From contig NC_057866.1 of assembly GCF_019393635.1 (NCBI RefSeq), positions 3,684,223-3,748,222 on the forward strand: a DNA stretch of 64,000 bases, in the 5' to 3' direction. Each line of letters starts with the position of its first letter. The stretch's first letter is position 1. Shown here piece by piece: positions 35,666-46,005 of the stretch. The notes under the pieces are model-generated. The model saw nothing but the letters and a program-made list of their open reading frames with translations. It had not been told where the DNA came from and searched no databases. Source of the stretch: Dromiciops gliroides (taxonomy: Eukaryota; Chordata; Mammalia; Microbiotheria; Microbiotheriidae). Position numbers and translations under genes: made by a program.

Positions 35666-37309
35666 ATAACTGAATGATGTCTTTTGTGTTTGTGGAGAAA
35701 CATCCCCGCCTCGTGGCCTTGTGGGGTATTGTTGTCTTGCCTTTCCCTGGTTCTTGGTAACTGATGGCTGATTCCTGCAGTCAGGTGTGCTGGGGAGCAG
35801 AGGGTCCTGTATTCTGAACTGGAAAGGACCTCAGAGGCCAGTAAGTGCAACCTCCTCATTCTGCAGAAAAGCAAAGTGAGGTCTGGAGAGGGGAAGCTGC
35901 TTGGCTACAACTGCATAAATAGTGTCACAAGTGGATTTGAACCAGCACCTTTGGCTCCCAGAGCCAGCAGTCTTTCCAGTAGGTTACAAAGAAAAACTGT
36001 CTGAATTCCTCATTCTATCGGATTTTTCCAAATGTAACGGAGATTTATGTCTTTTAAAAATTAGAAACGAGTCCATTGGGAAAGGGCAAAGCAAGAAGGA
36101 ACCATTCATGTCAGAGGACAATGGGACTTGTCTAAATGTACAAAATAATGTGTTCTCAGGCTCATAAATGTGGTGGGGGCAGGAGAGAAGAGAGCACAGA
36201 GCCAGAGATAATGGTTACAAGGGTCAAACTGGCAGCTCTTGTCTAGAGATTGGATATGTGGTATGTGTGTGAGAGAAAGAGTGAGGAGTCCTGAATGACA
36301 GACTCTTAGCTGGTCAGCCTGGGAGACTGGGAACATGGTGGGACCCTCTATAGCAATGGGGAGGTTAAGAAGACAGGAGAATTTAGGGGGAAAGAGAATG
36401 AGTTCACTTTTGGCCGAGTTGGGTTTACGATATCTACAGGGCATCTGTTTGAGATGTCTGACAGGCAGTTGGAGATCCAAGTCTGGAATTCAGTAGAGAG
36501 GTTAGGGCTGGACAAATAGATCTGAACATCATCCTAATACAGACCAAAAGGATACTGGATCCAACTTATAGCTGAGCAAGAATCCTCTCTGCAAGATCAC
36601 AGACAATGGGACAGCTGCTTCCTCTTAAAACTATGCAACAAGGGGAAGTTGACTGCCCCCTCCCAACCCCCAGCCAAGTAAGTCTCTCCTACTTTGGACC
36701 ACCTTTCTACCCATGACTCTTAGTTCTGTCCCCCCTATACCCCCCAACCAAGCAGAACCAGCCTCTTCTCCTTTCCTTGTGACAGCTAGGAAATGGTACA
36801 TTCACAATTTGAGTCTTCTGTCCATTAACCAATGTCTTGGTCTGGAACGAGTTATTCCACAAGGAACTGGTGAGGGACATTTTGCATGTAAGTAGTATAC
36901 TGAGGAGGAATGACCAGTCTGTGCCTCCTTCCCCAGTCCTTGTCCCATGAAGGGGCTGCAGGCTCACCTGGGTCAGCTTCAAGGGCCCAGGAGAAAGCAG
37001 GGGATGGAGAGACAGCTGACATCATCTGGCCCAGTGAATACCTGTCTATCACCTGGGGTTGTAAGGGAACAGGAAAGCAGGGACTTGGGGAAGAATTTTG
37101 GGGAAATAAGGAACTCTTCTGGGGCTCCATTCACTATCCCCATAACTTTTCCAAACTGGCCCCCATTGGCCTCCACTCCCCTGTGTTGTCTCCCCCATTA
37201 AACCACAAATTCCTAACCCTAACTCTCCACTTTTGTACTTGTATGTCCAGCACTCAGCGCAGTGCTAGGCACATTTGAATGCTAGGCTCAATGAATGCTA
37301 TTCATTCAC
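35666..37309. other. No gene seen; unnamed repeat 3' part
   Basis: About 35,800-35,960 is an old MIR-related piece. About 36,180-36,560 resembles the purine-rich 3' part of the unnamed repeat (tgacaggcagttggagatcc). The rest is unassigned. Confidence 0.45.
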
Positions 37310-37366
37310 TCATTCATCCATCCATCCATCCATCCATCCATCCATCCATCCATCCATCCATCCACT
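37310..37366. repeat. (ATCC)n microsatellite
   Basis: About 12 tetranucleotide units following an L2-like end at about 37,240-37,290. Confidence 0.95.
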
Positions 37367-37958
37367 CATTCCAGATGGGTGGACATTTTAAATAAGGGAA
37401 GAAGATGAGAAGAAAGCATGAAAAAGAGATAAAGGTAAGGAGGTAGTGGTGGGGCTCTCTGGAGTTCCATGGAAGAAAACGGGGAGGGAGGAACATCTAG
37501 GAAAATGAAGGGAGGAAAAAGGGCAGAGAGGATACCATGGGCCCACCACAGAAGGATCCCAAGAGGGTCTAAGAGAAACAGAAATTCAGGAAGAAAGGGA
37601 GTGGCCTTGGAACCAAGAAAAGGGGAAGGGGAGGAATCAGGAATCAAAGGGAGATGAAGAAAGTCACAGAGGACTGAAAAAGCCCAGCCAGGTTTAGGGT
37701 AAACCACAGCGGGGAGGAGGAGCAAGTTAAGAGTAGAAGAACTGGCAGGGTCTATGAAGCTCCTTAAGGGAGAGCTAGTGTGTGTGGGGAGAAGGGCCTT
37801 GGAGGGCCTCTGGGCATGCTTTGGGCTTGGTGGGTTAGTAAGTGGACCTGCAACATCCTAACTTCATTCCTGTAGGGAATTAGGTGAGGTCTTTCTCCTC
37901 CTTTTACCTCACTCAGATATCTTCCTCATCATATCCTCCCTCTCCCTCTCTTTCCCCC

Positions 37959-38043
<85 letters not shown>

Positions 38044-39159
38044 GTCTTCTTTGCCATGACAAACTCTCCATATGCACAAGTGATCCCATCCCCTCCCATT
38101 TCAGGAACAGATCTATCATCTTTTCTATAATCTTTTTTCTTCCATAAGTCCTCAACCATTCCTTGCTACTAGCTGTTTCCCAACTCCCTAGAAACACATC
38201 CATATCTTCTGTCCTTAAAATCAACCAACCAACCAACCAACCTTGACTTGGTCTGATGAGTCCAGGAAAGACTCCGTGGACATCCTCAGTGCCCAGTCCA
38301 AGGATGCATAGTTGGCTTTCCCCCTCACATAGGGAAGAAGGGGAGACAGCACTTTATTGTGAATCCCAGAGGACACCATTGGACTGGTGGGGAGGTTTTC
38401 CTTCTCTAAGATTGCTGTAGTCTCTGGGCAATGATTTTGCCTGATTGTCATTCCAGTGGTAGGGCCTGACACTCTGTCTTGGGCACGGAGCCAGCCTTGG
38501 GACACAAGTCTGACCTCTGAGGACTGTAGACTCTGGTAGAAAAACAAATTCTGGGGTTGAAGTCAGAGGCTCTGTGCTCAAATCTCGCCTCTGACATTTA
38601 TTACCTGTGTAACCTTGAGGAAGTTACTTAATCTCTTTCAGTCTCAGTTTCCTCATAAATAAAATGAGGGGATGAGCCGAGACAGCCTCTAACACCACCA
38701 CTCCCCGCTCTGTTTCTATGATCCTCTTTATTTGCTCTCATTAGCCAATGCCCTTCCTGATACTGTTTCCCAAATCCCTCCCCTCCCCTCAGGCCCTCAA
38801 AAAGCCCATTTCTGTTACTTTGTTTCTCTGCAGGCTGCAGGAGGCCTAAGGCATGAGCACAGAATGGGCTGTGATAACCCTAATATGCTCCTTTCTAGAA
38901 ATCCTTCCATTCATGGCCACTGAGCAAGGGAGGGGGCGAATGATCTTCCTGTGAAAGAGAAATGAACTGAAACCCAGGTGGGGGAGGTGTGACTTATCTA
39001 CATTTGGGGGCTGAGACTGGAGGCCAGGCCCAGCTGCTTTGGGAAAGTTTCTAGGGGGGGGGGATCTCTTCCTAGATTTTAATTCAATTAAATTCAGCTC
39101 AGAGTATCTGAGATGCAGAGATGAATGGAACCATCCATGATATCTAGGACAACCTCCTC
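37367..39159. other. No gene seen; TC repeat and MIR piece
   Basis: Contains the (TC)n tract at 37,962-38,040 and a plus-strand MIR fragment at about 38,540-38,700 (aatctcgcctctgacattta). No coding exon recognised. Confidence 0.5.
37962..38040. repeat. (TC)n microsatellite
   Basis: About 39 uninterrupted dinucleotide units, the longest simple repeat in the window. Confidence 0.97.
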
Positions 39160-39400
39160 ACTTTTGTTTTTGTTGTAGCTGCTCAGTTGTTTTCAGTTGT
39201 GTCTGACTCTTTATTGACCCTGTTGGGGGTTTCTTGGCAAAGACACAGGAGTGGTTTGTGCCACTTCCTTCTCCAGCTCATTTGAAGGATGAGGAAACTG
39301 AGGGGTCACACAGCCAGCAAGTGTCTAAGGGACTGGACTGAGGTCTTCCTGACTCAGGCACTCTACCCACTGCACCACCCAGCCACCCTCATTTCACAGC
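39160..39400 (-). mobile_element. SINE with RTE-like tail, antisense
   Basis: Antisense tail (cagttgtgtctgactcttta, ggggtttcttggcaaagaca), then a MIR-type core and head ending ccacccagccaccc. Confidence 0.7.
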
Positions 39401-39756
39401 AGAGGAAGTCCAGGCCCAGAGAGTCAATGATTTCCCCAAGGTCACACAGGTGGTAAGGATCAGAGGTGCCAGAGCACTTTCTACTTTGCCACCATCATGT
39501 TCAGTGACATTCCACTCATCTCCTTTCATTTCAACCCCATTTGATTCCCACCCTCTCAGTGCTGGCAGCAGTCCACTGAGGACCTGAGCAGAATCTCTGG
39601 GGATGGTATCCCCAACACCTGTCTGTCCAGCCTGTCCCCATGGGGGGGCAGGTCCCTACCACAGGGGGCTGCTCATTCCACTTGGGGAAGGGCCTCACTG
39701 CTGGGAAGTTTACCTTTTCACCAAGCATCAACTCAACTCAACTCAGTTTAATTCAA

Positions 39757-39870
39757 CTCAGCATTTATTAGGTGCCAGCATGTGCCAGGGACCATTTCAG
39801 GCCCTGGAGGTACAAAGGCAAAAGGGCAGTCGGGCCGGCCCTTAGGCTCAAGGAGCTTTCATTCTGGACC
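39757..39870 (+). repeat. Unnamed old repeat abutting MRGPRG
   Basis: Phrases catttattaggtgccagcat, aggtacaaaggcaaaagggc and ctcaaggagctttcattct match the recurrent family. The copy stops within about 10 bases of the MRGPRG stop codon, so it should form most of that gene's 3' UTR. On the minus strand it offers AATAAA at 39,764-39,769. Confidence 0.65.
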
Positions 39871-39875
39871 CCAGC

Positions 39876-40730
39876 TCAGGCTCTCATCTCCAGGGCCTCT
39901 GTGAGTCTGCGATTCCCTCTCCTGGGCCAGGCCCTCTGGAGCTCCTGCCTGTGCTTGGCATTGAAGAAGTAGATGGCGGGCTTGGTGCTGCTGTTCACAC
40001 AGGCCAGGAGTTCCGCGATGGACAAGAAAAAGGAAAAAAAGGACGCGATGAAGCTGATGGTGTTCTTTAAGGCCCAGTAGGTGAGGAAGGGGAGGCCGCA
40101 GAAGAAGAACAAGGGGGCCATCTGGAGGATAAAACCGTAGAATGGGGGCTTCTGGCCGTTCTGGGAGCAGCATTGCACCCGGACTAGCAGGATAAAGTTG
40201 GACACACAAAGAACAGAGAAGAGGAGGAACATGCAGATGATGTTTGCCACTTGGTACCGAAAGCACGTCAAAAATGAGCTGCCGCCGGTCAGCAGGCCAC
40301 AAGCATGGCTGGGCACCAGAACCAGCGGCAGGGACAGCGCCCACACCAGAGCGCATGCACAGGCTGACGCATGCTTGGGGCGGCAGCCGCTCCACTTGGG
40401 GAAGAGGACCGACAGGCACTGCTCCAGGCTCAGGGCCACCATCAGGCCCAGGCCAATGGTGAACCAGAGGAACGTGATCACCAGGTAGAGCTGTTGGTGG
40501 CCCCGGGTGAAGGTGAGGATGGCAAACACAGTCTGGCAGCCCAGGAAGAGGAAGTCGGCCCCGGCCAGGTGGAGGACGTAGACGGAGAAGGGGTTCCTCT
40601 TCACTCGGAAGCCCAGAAGCCAAAGCACGAGACCGTTTCCCACCAGCCCACCCAGGCCAACCAGCACCATGAGGGAGAAGACTATGGTGTAGAAGGTTCT
40701 CCCAGTGACGATGTTCCAGAAACTCAACAT
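39876..40730 (-). CDS. MRGPRG: Mas-related G protein-coupled receptor, member G
   Basis: A 284-residue seven-transmembrane receptor in one uninterrupted exon; human MRGPRG has 289 (recalled). The family comprises plasma-membrane class A receptors, several acting in sensory neurons, but the ligand and role of MRGPRG are not established. TM1 is at about 14-40 (GLGGLVGNGLVLW), TM2 at 48-73 (HLAGADFLFLGC), TM3 at 81-108, TM4 at 121-141, TM5 at 161-186, TM6 at 199-221 (FFFCGLPFLTYW) and TM7 at 226-254, ending NSSTKPAIY. MRGPRG-like signatures are TFLWF, GCRPKHASA and ACGLL; MRGPRE fits less well. The usual Glu-Arg-Cys after TM3 reads Glu-Gln-Cys (103-105). The start is chosen for its good context (caccATG) and the short N-terminus typical of the family. 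The stop is TGA. The only possible AATAAA close by is 107 bases past the stop, in a repeat. Codons are G+C-rich, unlike the flanks. Confidence 0.93.
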   Translation of the reverse strand: MLSFWNIVTGRTFYTIVFSLMVLVGLGGLVGNGLVLWLLGFRVKRNPFSVYVLHLAGADFLFLGCQTVFAILTFTRGHQQLYLVITFLWFTIGLGLMVALSLEQCLSVLFPKWSGCRPKHASACACALVWALSLPLVLVPSHACGLLTGGSSFLTCFRYQVANIICMFLLFSVLCVSNFILLVRVQCCSQNGQKPPFYGFILQMAPLFFFCGLPFLTYWALKNTISFIASFFSFFLSIAELLACVNSSTKPAIYFFNAKHRQELQRAWPRRGNRRLTEALEMRA

Positions 40731-41830
40731 GGTGATGGGGGTGCTTTCTTCAGGCTTGGGAGAGCATGGAGGAGGAGACTTCCCAGGCCCCTGGTGTCCT
40801 CAGACAATCTCCACTGGGCACTATTGACCCAAGGTATATCTGGAGATAGAATGATGTGGAAGGTCACCCATTCATGCATTCATTCATTCATTCATCATAC
40901 TGGCTAACATTGATATAACATCTTTTCTCTAAAAAAGGGCCATATTTTATTAAATATCACCATTCCACTTATGCTGTTATATGAATGTGCAAGGGGTGTG
41001 CTGAAGCCTGCTCATTCCACCTCAGGAGAGATGATTGTTAAATGTTCAGCGTGAGTATTTATACTTCAGCCTTTGGCAAATGCTACAAATCAGGGCTTCA
41101 TATATTGTTTTGTTGATTTTCAAGACTTAAGAGAATGATGGAGAAAATGTATAGGTGAATAATAATAATAATATTAATAACAATACAGAAAATAATGTAA
41201 ATTAAGCTTAAAATGTATCATGAATACATTTTTTAGAAATCCAAATGTTAAGCATTTACTTCCACATTCATGACTGTGAGGCATAGAAAACAATTTCTAA
41301 AGATTTTAAAATGAGGATCAAAAAGAAGGAAATGCATAGGAGCATGGTGAGTGTAAACAGGCTATAGAATATAACCAAAGAGGAACTTCAGAGAAGAACA
41401 GGAACAGAGGCTATCATAGGGCAAAGTTAAGTTGAAATATAAGATAGGCTGGTTATGTGGCAAGGGTAAGGTCACAGATAATCTAAGTGACATATAGCTC
41501 TCTCTAGAGCATCAGGAATAAGCAAGGAAACCCCCAAGTACATTGGGTAGAATCTCCATAGTGAACCCATGAGATGAAATGGACAAAAATAACATAAAAT
41601 GGTCAGGTATCTAAATGGAGATCCAAGATCCATTCGAATATTCTTGGGGGGATATAGGAGGCAAAGCAGTGATTTCATTTGTGAAGGGATTTCTATATGT
41701 AACATTTTAAGATTTGCAAAGTTCTTTATCAAATGAGATAATATTTGTAAAAAGCACTTCACATAGTGTCTGGCATATAGTGCGTACTATGTAAATGTTT
41801 TTTCTCCTCCCTTGATAAAGATTTTCTCAT
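40731..41830. other. MRGPRG upstream region; no other gene
   Basis: The first 100 bases are the likely 5' UTR or promoter of MRGPRG; no TATA box or splice acceptor stands out. Further on the sequence becomes A+T-rich, with short ATTC (40,876-40,893) and AAT (41,158-41,175) runs. No exon recognised. Confidence 0.45.
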
Positions 41831-41831
41831 T

Positions 41832-42371
41832 GTGATAGACTTAACTCTTCTCAGCAGTGCAATGATCTGAGACAATTCCAAAGAACTCATGATGGAAAAT
41901 GTTCTCCACACTTAGAAAAAAGAACTGTGGGGGCAGCTAGGTGGCACAGTGGATAGAGCACCAGCCCTGGATTCAGGAGGACCTGAGTTCAAATCCGACC
42001 TCAGACACTTTACACACTTACTAGCTGTGTGACCCTGGGCAAGTCACTTAACCCCAATTGCCTCACCAAAAAAAAAAAAAGAACTGTGGATTCTGAATGC
42101 AGATTGAACCATACTCTTTCTACTTTTTTTGTTTTTTGAGGTTTTCTTTTTTGCTCTGATTCTTTTTTCACAGCATGACGAATGTTTAATGTGATTGTAC
42201 ATATATAACCTCTATCAGACTGCCTTCTGTCTTGGGGAGAGGGGTGGAAGGGAGGGATGGAGAAAATTTGGAACTAAAAATCCTATGAAAACAAATGTTG
42301 AAGACTGTCTTTACATGTAACTGGAAAAAATACTATTAAGATGGAAAAATTAAAAAAAAATGTTTTTTTAA
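41832..42371 (+). mobile_element. L1 3' end with nested SINE
   Basis: Plus-strand L1 3' UTR (gatggaaaatgttctccaca, ccttctgtcttggggagagg, tggaactaaaaatcctatga) ending in an A-rich tail. Probable TSD aaagatttt(c/g)tca at about 41,817-41,829 and 42,373-42,386. Heavily 5'-truncated. Confidence 0.85.
41931..42079 (+). mobile_element. Marsupial tRNA-derived MIR-like SINE in L1
   Basis: Complete copy inserted in the L1 3' UTR, with TSD agaactgtgg at 41,921-41,930 and 42,080-42,089; younger than the L1. Confidence 0.95.
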
Positions 42372-42389
42372 AAAGATTTTGTCAAATGA

Positions 42390-42560
42390 CTATCCTGAGA
42401 GATAGGTGCTATTATCATGCCCATTTTACAGAAGAGGAAACTGAGGAAAACAGAGATTAAGTGACTTTCCCGGGATCACATAGTTAGGATATGAAATCAA
42501 ATCAAGTAAGATTTGACTCAAGACTTCCTGATTCCAAGTCCAGAGTTCTATCCGCTGTGC
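42390..42560 (-). repeat. MIR/THER1-like SINE
   Basis: gcccattttacagaagagga, gtgactttcccgggatcaca and a head near tctatccgctgtgcc. Confidence 0.75.
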
Positions 42561-44208
42561 CACTTAATTGTCTTTTATTAATTTCTTCATGAGGAATTGA
42601 TTCAAGAACTTTAGCAAGAATTTATTAACCCCTTACTATGTACAAGGTGGTGTGCTAGACACTGGTTATGCAGACAAAAAAGAAGCAGTCCCTGCACTCA
42701 GGGAGGCTGTACTCTCCTGGGGCACAAGCACAGTCATTGGGAAACTCTCTGAGAGTTGGGCTTGTTTCATGTTGGGGTTTTTGTGTCTCCAGCACCCGGT
42801 GCCCAGGAAGGCATTTAGTAAGTGATTGTTGAATGAACCACATTAAAACAGTGTAGACAAAGAAAGGTAAAGTCATTTCAAGGACGAGAGCACACACATG
42901 GGTGCCCCAAGAACAGTTCTGAGTTGGAGGTGGGACATAGAGGAATCTGGGAGCACCCATTAAGCACCTTCTACTGAGCCAGGTGCTGAGGGAAAGACCC
43001 AGCGGTTGTCCTTAGTCCAGCTGGAGGTGCATGGCTAAGAACTGAGGCTGGGAACTGTTTGACAACAATACAAGATGGTGGATGGTGTGGAATGTTGGAG
43101 GCAATGTGTTGTCTGCAGGAGTATCAGAAGAGAGGGCTCCTGGGAAATGCCCTGGGGCTACTGTGTTTGTGGGAGCCACAGCACTGAGTGGCTGAAGGGG
43201 AGGTATGAGATCATCTAGTGCAGGCCCCAAAGGTTAGGGGACTTAGCCAAGGTCAAACAGGTAGAAAGTAGCAGAGTTGGGTCCTCCAATCTAGCTCTTT
43301 TCACCATACCACATCCACTACTTGTTTCTCCCACCTCCTCCCTCTACCTTCTCTGCTCCACTTTGTCCAAAGAGTAATATTTGAGGAAAGTGCTTAGCAC
43401 TGTGCCTGGCACCAAGTAAGCACTGTGAAATGCTGCTTCTCCCCCCACCCCCACCCCTGCCCCCCATCCCCCTGTTCCAGCCCAGTCAGGCTTTTCCTTG
43501 CTCTGCCAACACTCTCGCCTCTGGCCCCCTCCCTGCCCTGCATGCCCTACTCCTTCTCCTTCTTTTCTCTGCTGATTGTCAATCTGTGTGTCCCAGAATC
43601 ATGTCCCTCTTCCTCCGGTTCCAGAGATTCCTAATGTCTTGCTTATCTCCATCACTTGTTGAGCATCAGGAGAGCCGGGCTTTCTTTGATTTTTGTACCA
43701 ACTCCCTGCCTGGTCCGTAAGTCACTTGCAGACAGGAACTGAGTCTAATCCAGGCACCCTTAACCTGGAGCATGTGAACCTATTCTTAGAATGTTTGGAC
43801 ATAGCTGTGTTTCAATAGAATCCCCCCTACCCCTTGCAGTCCTCTGCATTTCATTTGGTGGATTGAAGAACATGGTTCTGAGGAGTCCCAGTCTTGCCCA
43901 GCCCACTGCCACAGGAAAGGTTAAGGCACCCCAGCCTAATCCGTTTTCTGAGCCTAGCACAGCATTCTCTCTCTGAGACAGCAGCATAGGGCACAGAATG
44001 CTGCATGTGGTATTAGGGATGCCCACGTTCAAGTCCGGCTTTGGTAACTCATCAGCTCTGTGAGTGTGAGCCTCAGTTTCATGATCTTTAGCCTGGGTGA
44101 CCTCTCAGGTTTTTCCTTGGACCCACTTCCCTCTCAGCATTGTGGGGAGATCATGGAAGCATGTAAAGCCATTTGTGAGCAATAAAGGATCATGAAAAGT
44201 CCGTGATT
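42561..44208. other. No gene seen; unnamed repeat and L2 end
   Basis: 42,605-42,960 includes the unnamed repeat opening (aatttattaaccccttacta). An L2-like end (agcactgtgcctggcaccaa) is at about 43,390-43,430. No coding exon recognised. Confidence 0.45.
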
Positions 44209-44355
44209 GGGGCAGCTAGGTGGCGCAGTGGATAGAGCACCGGCCCTGGAGTCAGGAGTACCTGAGTTCAAATCTGGCCTCAGACACTTAACACTTACTA
44301 GCTGTGTGACCCTGGGCAAGTCACTTAACCCCAACTGCCTCACTAAAAAAAAAAA
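44209..44355 (+). mobile_element. Marsupial tRNA-derived MIR-like SINE
   Basis: Near-consensus full-length copy with a pure A tail. TSD aaaagtccgtgatt at 44,195-44,208 and 44,356-44,369. Confidence 0.96.
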
Positions 44356-44369
44356 AAAAGTCCGTGATT

Positions 44370-45611
44370 ATTAGATGCTGAATTGCTGCTACACGGAAGC
44401 TGTGTGCTGGGATGAAAAGAGCCCAGAACTCAGCCAGAAGAGACCCGAGTTCAACTCCTAACTCTGATACGCACCGGCTGAGAGACCCCATTCACGTCAC
44501 TCCTCCCAGCCTGAGGTTCTCCTGTTGTCGAATGGGTGATAATCACACACAGGGGCTGCCTTGAGGAGGGCTCGGGAAGGAGGAAGCCAGCACAGGCGCC
44601 TCGCACCTCCACAGAGGGCAGACCCTGGGACAGGGGCTTCAACAGCAGGGAGAAAATGGAGGTGGACAGCGGCCGGGTGCTGATGTGGCCTCATGGGAGT
44701 TGGTAAGGAGCCCTTCTCAGTCTTACATCCTTGGATCTTCACTGTCCCCTTGGGAGGGAGGAAATGCCAGTGTTAGGGGGAGGAACTTGGCGTGGGATTT
44801 CCCTGGCATAGGGAACTTCAGGGTGAGGGAGCTCCTGCCAGAGCGGGTCAGCATCCTTTCTGCCACTTACCATCTTAGGGAGTTTCCCAGAGCACTTGAA
44901 CCCCGGCCTTCATGCTTCCCAGGCTAGCTCTCTGTCCTCTTTCAGTACAATTATTATCTCCCTCTCCCCTTTCCTCGGTAGGGAAACTGCATCCAGGAAG
45001 TTCAACGTGCTTTCCCAGTAGCACACAGGTATTGGTGCAAAAAGCAGGATTCCTTCTCAGGCCTTCTCATGCTCTTCTCATACTCTTACAGCTACCCGTG
45101 GGAAAGAGCCCTGTTCTGGGAGAACTGGAGTTCTGGCCCTGGCTCTCCCACTGGCTCACTCCATGACTGTGGTCATGATACATTTTCATCTCTGGCCCTC
45201 AGTTTCCCCATCTGTAAAATGAAGGGGTTGGACTAGATAGGAAGTCACTAAGAGTCCTTCCAGACTCAAAGTCTGGTGATTAAAGGAAGCCAGCCTAGTG
45301 GTGAATGGGATTCAGTGATAGGAGACTTTTTGGAGGGAGGACCAGGGAGACTGTGAGTTTCAGGAGGGAAGGAGCCCTGTCTGTTGTTCTCAGTCTAGTC
45401 CTGTTGAAGGTCATAGAATCTCTGCCCCCAAGGATAATGAGCAAAAGGGCAGTGTGTCTATTTCTCAGGGACAGTTTAGGTTTTCTCTTGACAGGAGTCA
45501 GGGGGCTGGACAAGATGATCCCGTGGGATCTCTAAGAGCTCTCAGCATTTATGACTCCAAGCTGGATGACACCCAGACCTTTGAAGGCACAGGAAGATTG
45601 GAGACAGACAG
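44370..45611. other. No gene seen; MIR remnants
   Basis: MIR-like fragments at about 44,395-44,580 and 45,110-45,270 (ccctcagtttccccatctgt, then ggttggactagataggaagt). No exon found. Confidence 0.5.
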
Positions 45612-46005
45612 GGACAGCTTGGTGGTGCAGTGGATACAGTGTCGACCTTGGAGTCAGGAAGCCCTGAGTTAAAATTCTGCCTCAAGTGGATAGAGCACCG
45701 ACCCTGGAGTCAGGAGTACCTGAGTTCAAATCCGGCCTCAGACACTTAACACTTACTAGCTGTGTGACCCTGGGCAAGTAACTTAACCCCAACTGCCTCA
45801 CTAAAAAAAAATTCTGCCTCAGACACTGACTAACTGTATGACCTTGGACAAGTCACTGAATCTCTCTTGGGATCAGTTTCCCATCTTTAAAATGGCAATA
45901 ATAGCACCTACCTCATAGGGTTCTGGTGAAGATCAAATGAGATAACATTTGCAATATGCTTTGTAAAAATTAAAGTGCTATATACCTGTTAGCTGTTATT
46001 ATGAA
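45612..46005 (+). repeat. MIR/THER1-like SINE split by a younger SINE
   Basis: Old element head (cagcttggtggtgcagtgga) at the left; core and tail (acaagtcactgaatctctct, gagataacatttgcaatatg) resume at 45,811 after the nested insertion. Confidence 0.8.
45685..45810 (+). mobile_element. 5'-truncated marsupial SINE nested in MIR-like SINE
   Basis: Starts at gtggatagagcaccgaccct, missing about 19 bases of the head, and ends in A8. TSD attctgcctca at 45,674-45,684 and 45,811-45,821. Confidence 0.95.

Noticed and set aside
39859-40623. 254-codon minus-strand frame overlapping the receptor gene
   Set aside because: It is an out-of-frame shadow of MRGPRG without any receptor features. The 284-residue frame carries all seven membrane segments.
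40371-40907. 178-codon plus-strand frame opposite MRGPRG
   Set aside because: Antisense shadow of a G+C-rich gene; composition explains it, and no antisense transcript evidence can be seen here.
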